DNA from: Clostridia bacterium
GTDB lineage: Bacteria; Bacillota; Clostridia; Christensenellales; CAG-917
Direction: 5' to 3'
DNA: 16,584 nucleotides
NCBI GenBank assembly: GCA_900763875.1
Contig: CAAFLX010000023.1
Coordinates: 1 to 16,584 of the forward strand
In this document: positions 12,712 through 16,584 of the stretch, in pieces
How positions within the stretch are numbered: position 1 is the stretch's first letter
Layout: every line of letters starts with the position of its first letter
Notes under the pieces: generated by a model
Databases searched by the model: none
Told to the model about the DNA's origin: nothing
The model's input: the letters and a program-made list of their open reading frames with translations, nothing else
Made by a program: the position numbers and the translations under genes

Positions 12712-13125
12712 ATGAACATTACAATTGAAGAAAAGAAACAAAAAGCACTTGAACTGATGAAAACTTTGGACATTTACAAGCCGTATATCAAAGGCTTTGA
12801 AAAAGACAACGAGGTTTGCTTTTTTGAAGGCTTTGGCGGATTTTGGACTTATCAAGAGCCGGAACTTATGGAAAAGATAAAGACTTTCGAGAAGGAACAC
12901 AACTGCCTCGTATATGCGGTAACCCACGAATACTTGGAATTTGGCGAATGTTACGACTTTCTCTATATCCCCGACTACAAAGAAGATTGGGATTTCGTTC
13001 TCGAGCATCAAGGCAACATGTACTTTGCCCTTGCTTACGTTTGGAACAAAGACTGTGAATGGTGCTCGGAATTCGGCACGATTGGAATCCGCGCTTTTGC
13101 CGGCGGCATTAAACGTGTTGCGTAA
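12712..13125 (+). CDS. Conserved mobile-element hypothetical protein (137 aa)
   Basis: A soluble acidic protein with a helical start (about 1-45) and then many aromatic residues. From memory, similar small proteins sit beside ArdA in conjugative elements of gut Firmicutes, with a shared end like GIRAFAGGIKRVA; I cannot check this here. No catalytic motif is visible. A clear AAAGGAG lies upstream and the spacing to both neighbours is under 15 bp, so it is co-transcribed with ardA. An anti-defence or host-adaptation role is plausible by location only. Confidence 0.82.
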   Translation: MNITIEEKKQKALELMKTLDIYKPYIKGFEKDNEVCFFEGFGGFWTYQEPELMEKIKTFEKEHNCLVYAVTHEYLEFGECYDFLYIPDYKEDWDFVLEHQGNMYFALAYVWNKDCEWCSEFGTIGIRAFAGGIKRVA

Positions 13126-13136
13126 AGGAGAAAAAT

Positions 13137-13403
13137 ATGAAACAGATAGAAGTAAAAGTACATCTCAACTCAATGGACGGAAAGACGGGCCGGGCAATAT
13201 TGCTCGGTCCTAATTATTTATTTGCAAGACCTATAACCAACTCTTACGTTTTCAAAGTCGGCAATCAGCTTTGCACGGGCGTTATGAATTGGTTCGTCGG
13301 AGAATACTACGTGGACGACAAATACGGAATCGTGGACGAGAGAAACGAAAACTACGACATCTACAAGAAATACATAAAGGAGAACAACAATGGCAACGAT
13401 TAA
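13137..13403 (+). CDS. Hypothetical protein (88 aa)
   Basis: A small protein with alternating hydrophobic residues suggesting a beta fold, and an acidic, tyrosine-rich tail. No family is recognised. AAAGGAG lies six bases before its ATG. Its last 14 bases overlap the next gene, whose ribosome binding site AAAGGAG is inside it, indicating coupled translation. Confidence 0.77.
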   Translation: MKQIEVKVHLNSMDGKTGRAILLGPNYLFARPITNSYVFKVGNQLCTGVMNWFVGEYYVDDKYGIVDERNENYDIYKKYIKENNNGND

Positions 13404-13764
13404 GGACTTGGAAAAATACATAGACTATGAGTTTTCTTCGGGATGTTATACGGGAGATGACTACAAAAGTTTTCAAACGAAATACATCAACTTCTTGCGC
13501 TCTATATGCAAGCAAAATCATTGGCAGCTCGTGAACGTCGGGCGCAATCATTACTGCTTTTCGGCATTTATCAAGAGTGCGGAAAACAAGTGCGTTTACG
13601 TTTCTATAAGCGACGTTAGGTTCTTCACCAACGAATGGTACAGCAACATTTTGATACGCACAGCCAAGAACGAGCAAGATTATTACGGCGGATTCAACCA
13701 CCGCACAACACTCAAAGAACTTGAGATGAAAGCAATGGAACTTCTTGAAGATTTTCCGTTTTAG
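13390..13764 (+). CDS. Hypothetical protein (124 aa)
   Basis: A soluble mixed alpha/beta protein starting MATIKDLEKYIDYEF, with an aromatic centre (about 40-80) and a helical C terminus. No known domain is recognised. It overlaps the preceding gene by 14 bp and is followed nine bases later by the PcfK-like gene, so it is inside the operon. It is probably part of the same accessory module. Confidence 0.78.
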   Translation: MATIKDLEKYIDYEFSSGCYTGDDYKSFQTKYINFLRSICKQNHWQLVNVGRNHYCFSAFIKSAENKCVYVSISDVRFFTNEWYSNILIRTAKNEQDYYGGFNHRTTLKELEMKAMELLEDFPF

Positions 13765-13773
13765 GAGGCAATA

Positions 13774-14709
13774 ATGGAACTCAATTTGACTGCCCAAAAT
13801 AAGCAAGAAGAACTTGTCTTGAAATACCTTCAAGATAATGCAAGTGACGTTCTTGCGAACAAGATAAACAATGGCACTCCGTTTGAAAAAGACGGTCATT
13901 CTTTGACCAACAAAAAGACGCTTTCGGACTTTATGAAATACGCTTGCGACGAGGCGAGAAAACTTGCCGAGAAAGGTGCTAATTCCGCCTGCATCGACGA
14001 CGCTACCGTTTACGGTTGGGCGATACATTATTTCGAGGAAGAAAGCATTGAAGGAATGCTTTACACAATAGACGGCGCGGAATACAAACCCACCGTTAAA
14101 CGTGTCGAATCCAACGCGGTTAAAGCAAAACCCGAACCCAAAAAGCAAGAGAACGTTCAATTCTCATTTTTTGACAATTTGACAGAACAAGAAGTTAAAG
14201 AACACGAAACAGACAATTCAAGTGTCGATACGGACGAAAATGAAGTTATCGAACAAACCGAAAACTATGAGCAAACACCCATTGCAAGCAACACTCAAAA
14301 CGAAACTTTCTTTGAAAAATATCAGGCTTTGCAACAACAAAACCCCGCCTATGTTATCGCTTACAGGCTCGGTGACTTCTATGAGATTTTGGGTGATAAG
14401 GCAGTGGCAATCGCAAGAGAAATCGACCTTACTTTGACAAGCCGAGATTGTGGTTTACAAGAGCGCGTGCCTATGATTGGATTCCCGTATCACGCATCTG
14501 AAAACTACTTTTCAAAGATTGCAAAAACACACGATTTGCTCGTTGTAGAAACCGACGGAAGCACAAGATTTATTTCACAAAAAGACTGCAAAAGAACAAC
14601 TCAAATCGACTATGAAACGGGTGAGATTTTGGGTGAAGATTTAGAGCCAAACAACACAGTTATTTCAAAACTATTTGAGATATTCGGAAACACATTGGGG
14701 GTACAATAA
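13774..14709 (+). CDS. PcfK/AcrIIA9-like protein fused to a MutS domain I
   Basis: This 311-residue protein has two parts. Residues 1-105 (LTAQNKQEELVLKYLQDNA ... ATVYGWAIHYFEEESIEG) match the PcfK-like family, the same family as the Cas9 inhibitor AcrIIA9. An acidic, low-complexity linker (about 106-175) leads to residues 178-260, which read as the mismatch-recognition domain I of MutS: YRLGDFYE (197-204), EIDLTLTSRDCG (216-227) and RVPMIGFPYHA (231-241). The Phe-x-Glu wedge (F202, E204) that inserts beside mismatched bases in MutS is conserved, but the clamp and ATPase domains are absent. AGGAGG sets the start. PcfJ follows one base later, as pcfK and pcfJ are paired on plasmid pCF10. Anti-Cas9 action is inferred from the family and untested. 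Confidence 0.85.
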   Translation: MELNLTAQNKQEELVLKYLQDNASDVLANKINNGTPFEKDGHSLTNKKTLSDFMKYACDEARKLAEKGANSACIDDATVYGWAIHYFEEESIEGMLYTIDGAEYKPTVKRVESNAVKAKPEPKKQENVQFSFFDNLTEQEVKEHETDNSSVDTDENEVIEQTENYEQTPIASNTQNETFFEKYQALQQQNPAYVIAYRLGDFYEILGDKAVAIAREIDLTLTSRDCGLQERVPMIGFPYHASENYFSKIAKTHDLLVVETDGSTRFISQKDCKRTTQIDYETGEILGEDLEPNNTVISKLFEIFGNTLGVQ

Positions 14710-14710
14710 A

Positions 14711-16021
14711 ATGAAGATTGAAAAGATAAAACCTATACCGAAATACATAGAAAAGAAAATCAAAGCAATTGACGCAACATATCCCGTTCGTGGTAGGACT
14801 CGTTTTTACGCTTACCTTACAAAGAATGATGGCGAACTTGTTAAAGTCACGGTTGCCGTGAAAGAGAAAAAGAACAGGTGGTGTTGCAAACAAGTTGCGG
14901 TGCACGGTGTTCACTCTGATAAATGCTATGTGAAAGATATGGAATTTACATATGTTGGCGGATACATAGTCGGTTGGTATGCAGAAGGTTTTGGGAAACA
15001 CAAACCTTGGTACGAAGATGGCTATTGGGGATGGACTGATGACAAATTGTTTGATCCCTATGCCCCGATAATAAACCGCGAATATATCCTTGAACATTTC
15101 CCCGAATACAAGTTCAGCGCAATAGACAGATTCACGGGAATTGACGTTTTCAAATACTTGCGACTTTACGAACAGTATCCGCAAATCGAATATCTCACAA
15201 AACTCGGACTACATAATCTTGCTATGTCAAAACAGATATTAAAGTTGTGCGGACAAGATAAGCGTTTTAGAAAATGGCTTGCGCAAAACAGAAACACGTT
15301 AAACAAGTCTTTCCTATATATTCCCGTTGTTTTGCAGGCATACAAAAAGAATCGCGACGTGCTTGAGTTGCAGTCGTATTATAAAGCAAAACTCTCTATG
15401 GACAAAGACCAGACCTTGGCTCCTTTGAGAGACGCGTTCAAGCACGAGCGAGAAAAGCTATATCACTACTTGTCCAAACAAAACACCAATACTCACAGTT
15501 ATCTTGACTATTGGAATGCGTGCAACTATCTCGGCTTGAATATGACCGAAGACAAGAACCGTTATCCTCACGACTTCAAACGTTGGCACGATATACGCAT
15601 TGACGAATACCACACAATGCTTGCACGGGACAACGAACAGAAGCGTAAAGATTTTTATGAGAAGTTTGCGGCGGTTGCCGAGAAGTATTTGGGGTTGCAA
15701 TATAACAGCAAAGCCGACTACGTTGCAATCATCGCCCTATCTCCAAGCGACCTTGTGAGAGAAGGTCAAATCCTTGAACATTGCGTTGGGCGTATGAACT
15801 ATGACCAAAAGTTTGTGCGAGAAGAATCCCTCATCTTCTTTATCAGAACGAAAGAAGCTCCGAATACACCGCTTGTAACGGTGGAGTACTCGCCATCTCG
15901 CAAGAAGATACTTCAATGTTACGGAAAGAACGGCAGCACCCCAAACGACAACATCCTTGAGTTTGTAAACAAAAAATGGTTGCCGTTTGCAAATAGACAA
16001 CTCAAAAAACTTGCTGCATAA
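14711..16021 (+). CDS. pcfJ: PcfJ-like protein
   Basis: This 436-residue protein ends with the PcfJ signature: EHCVGRMNY (356-364), IFFIRTKEAPNTPLVTVEY (375-393), LQCYGKNG (401-408) and a final EFVNKKWL helix. The N-terminal part (about 25-110) contains Cys, Trp and Tyr clusters that could form a small beta domain, and the middle is helical. PcfJ proteins are widespread in conjugative elements, but their biochemical role is not established. The ATG at 14711, one base after the preceding stop, is chosen; an in-frame TTG at 14675 inside the upstream gene is unlikely. The ribosome binding site is weak (GGGGG), so translation probably depends on coupling with the PcfK-like gene. Confidence 0.88.
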   Translation: MKIEKIKPIPKYIEKKIKAIDATYPVRGRTRFYAYLTKNDGELVKVTVAVKEKKNRWCCKQVAVHGVHSDKCYVKDMEFTYVGGYIVGWYAEGFGKHKPWYEDGYWGWTDDKLFDPYAPIINREYILEHFPEYKFSAIDRFTGIDVFKYLRLYEQYPQIEYLTKLGLHNLAMSKQILKLCGQDKRFRKWLAQNRNTLNKSFLYIPVVLQAYKKNRDVLELQSYYKAKLSMDKDQTLAPLRDAFKHEREKLYHYLSKQNTNTHSYLDYWNACNYLGLNMTEDKNRYPHDFKRWHDIRIDEYHTMLARDNEQKRKDFYEKFAAVAEKYLGLQYNSKADYVAIIALSPSDLVREGQILEHCVGRMNYDQKFVREESLIFFIRTKEAPNTPLVTVEYSPSRKKILQCYGKNGSTPNDNILEFVNKKWLPFANRQLKKLAA

Positions 16022-16034
16022 AGGAGAAAACACT

Positions 16035-16343
16035 ATGGCAAATTATTACAGAATCACCGCATATCACAAAGAAAAAGACATCTCGATCATTATGGATTCC
16101 TACGGGCTCTTTGAAAAGAAATGGCAGTTCTCCGCCGACCTTATTCGCCGTGGCTTTGACATCATCGAAGTATCCGACGATACACAATTCCTTGACGGAA
16201 ACATAGAACGGTTGACCGAACCAAAACAAGATAAATTGATTCTTAGGGCTTGTTCAATGGGAAAACCTTCAAGAATTACTCAATCGGCAGGAAATGAACA
16301 ACGCAACGCAATTCAAGTAAACGACAAAATCTATTTGCCTTAA
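16035..16343 (+). CDS. Hypothetical protein of mobile element (102 aa)
   Basis: The start at 16035 is set by AAAGGAG (16019-16025), 9 bases upstream; an earlier in-frame ATG at 15987 lies within pcfJ and has no such site. The protein starts MANYYRITAYHKEKDISIIMDS and looks like a compact beta-alpha-beta protein; I recognise no named family. It is the last gene visible in the operon, 13 bp after pcfJ. No terminator follows before the contig ends, so the operon may continue. Confidence 0.8.
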   Translation: MANYYRITAYHKEKDISIIMDSYGLFEKKWQFSADLIRRGFDIIEVSDDTQFLDGNIERLTEPKQDKLILRACSMGKPSRITQSAGNEQRNAIQVNDKIYLP

Positions 16344-16517
16344 GCGGATCTTATAACAATAATGAACTTATTCACAACCGAATTATAACACCACTTCTAA
16401 CAATACACAGAATAATTATGTTAAGTTTATGGATAATACGCAGATATAAATTTGAAAAATTTTTAGATAAAACACGTATAAATGTTGTTAACAACTAAAA
16501 TGGTACATTTTGTCAAA
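16344..16517. other. AT-rich tail of the contig
   Basis: No gene is seen. The stretch is very AT-rich and contains TTATTCACA (16368-16376), which fits the DnaA-box consensus TTWTNCACA. It also has a near match on the other strand (16428-16436) and the 12-bp palindrome GTTGTTAACAAC (16484-16495). Being next to an adapter read-through it may be supported by few reads. Confidence 0.5.
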
Positions 16518-16584
16518 AGATCGGAAGAGCGTCGTGTAGGGAAAGAGTGTAGATCTCGGTGGTCGCCGTATCATTAAAAAAAAA
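16518..16584. other. Illumina adapter read-through and poly-A (artefact)
   Basis: Bases 16518-16575 are the full reverse complement of the 58-nt Illumina universal (P5) adapter, beginning with the well-known AGATCGGAAGAGC. The nine A residues after it are the usual read-through past the end of an insert. This is not genomic DNA and should be trimmed. Confidence 0.99.

Noticed and set aside
13282..14160. 292-codon open frame on the minus strand
   Set aside because: It is antisense to three genes with good ribosome binding sites, including the PcfK-like gene; its Phe/Val/Cys-rich composition is typical of a shadow frame.

Overview
The window reads as one contig from a metagenome-assembled Bacillota genome, most likely a gut or rumen Clostridia relative. 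The reasons are strong AGGAG-type ribosome binding sites, Clostridia-style housekeeping genes (a fused ABC transporter, a YpsC/RlmL-type methylase, TcdA, Dtd), and a Gram-positive-style mobile-element operon with ArdA, PcfK and PcfJ. No rRNA or tRNA gene was seen. The last 67 bases are sequencing artefact: an Illumina adapter plus a poly-A run.

Region 1 (1-1050) has no credible gene. It holds palindromic and direct repeats, including an array of nine different small hairpins, eight of the nine joints carrying the same TGATAT motif (235-426). I do not recognise this array as a named repeat family. Region 2 (1051-8511) is a chromosomal block entirely on the minus strand. It contains a MacB/FtsX-like ABC transporter (ATPase and permease in one chain) with its own promoter region and terminator. 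Upstream of it lies a tightly packed run, read from 8511 down to about 4167: HExxH membrane protein, TcdA, THUMP/RlmL-type methylase, D-aminoacyl-tRNA deacylase, low-molecular-weight phosphatase, AlkD-like glycosylase and a possible 65-aa protein. The run is largely RNA and DNA maintenance.

Region 3 (8670-11651) begins with a divergent XRE regulator that has a palindrome between its -35 and -10 boxes. It continues with a visibly AT-richer defence segment on the minus strand: the AbiEi/AbiEii toxin-antitoxin pair and an unrecognised 236-aa gene. Each of these two transcription units ends in the same exact 45-bp trailer that leads into a terminator, so they look like exchangeable cassettes.

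Region 4 (about 11652-16343) is a plus-strand operon of eight closely spaced genes typical of the accessory part of an integrative conjugative element or conjugative plasmid. It includes ArdA (DNA-mimic antirestriction), several small hypotheticals, a PcfK/AcrIIA9-like protein fused to a MutS domain I, and PcfJ. The likely theme is protection of incoming DNA from restriction and CRISPR. This places an anti-defence operon directly beside a defence cassette. No relaxase, integrase or replication gene is visible, so the type and the true ends of the element cannot be fixed from this window.
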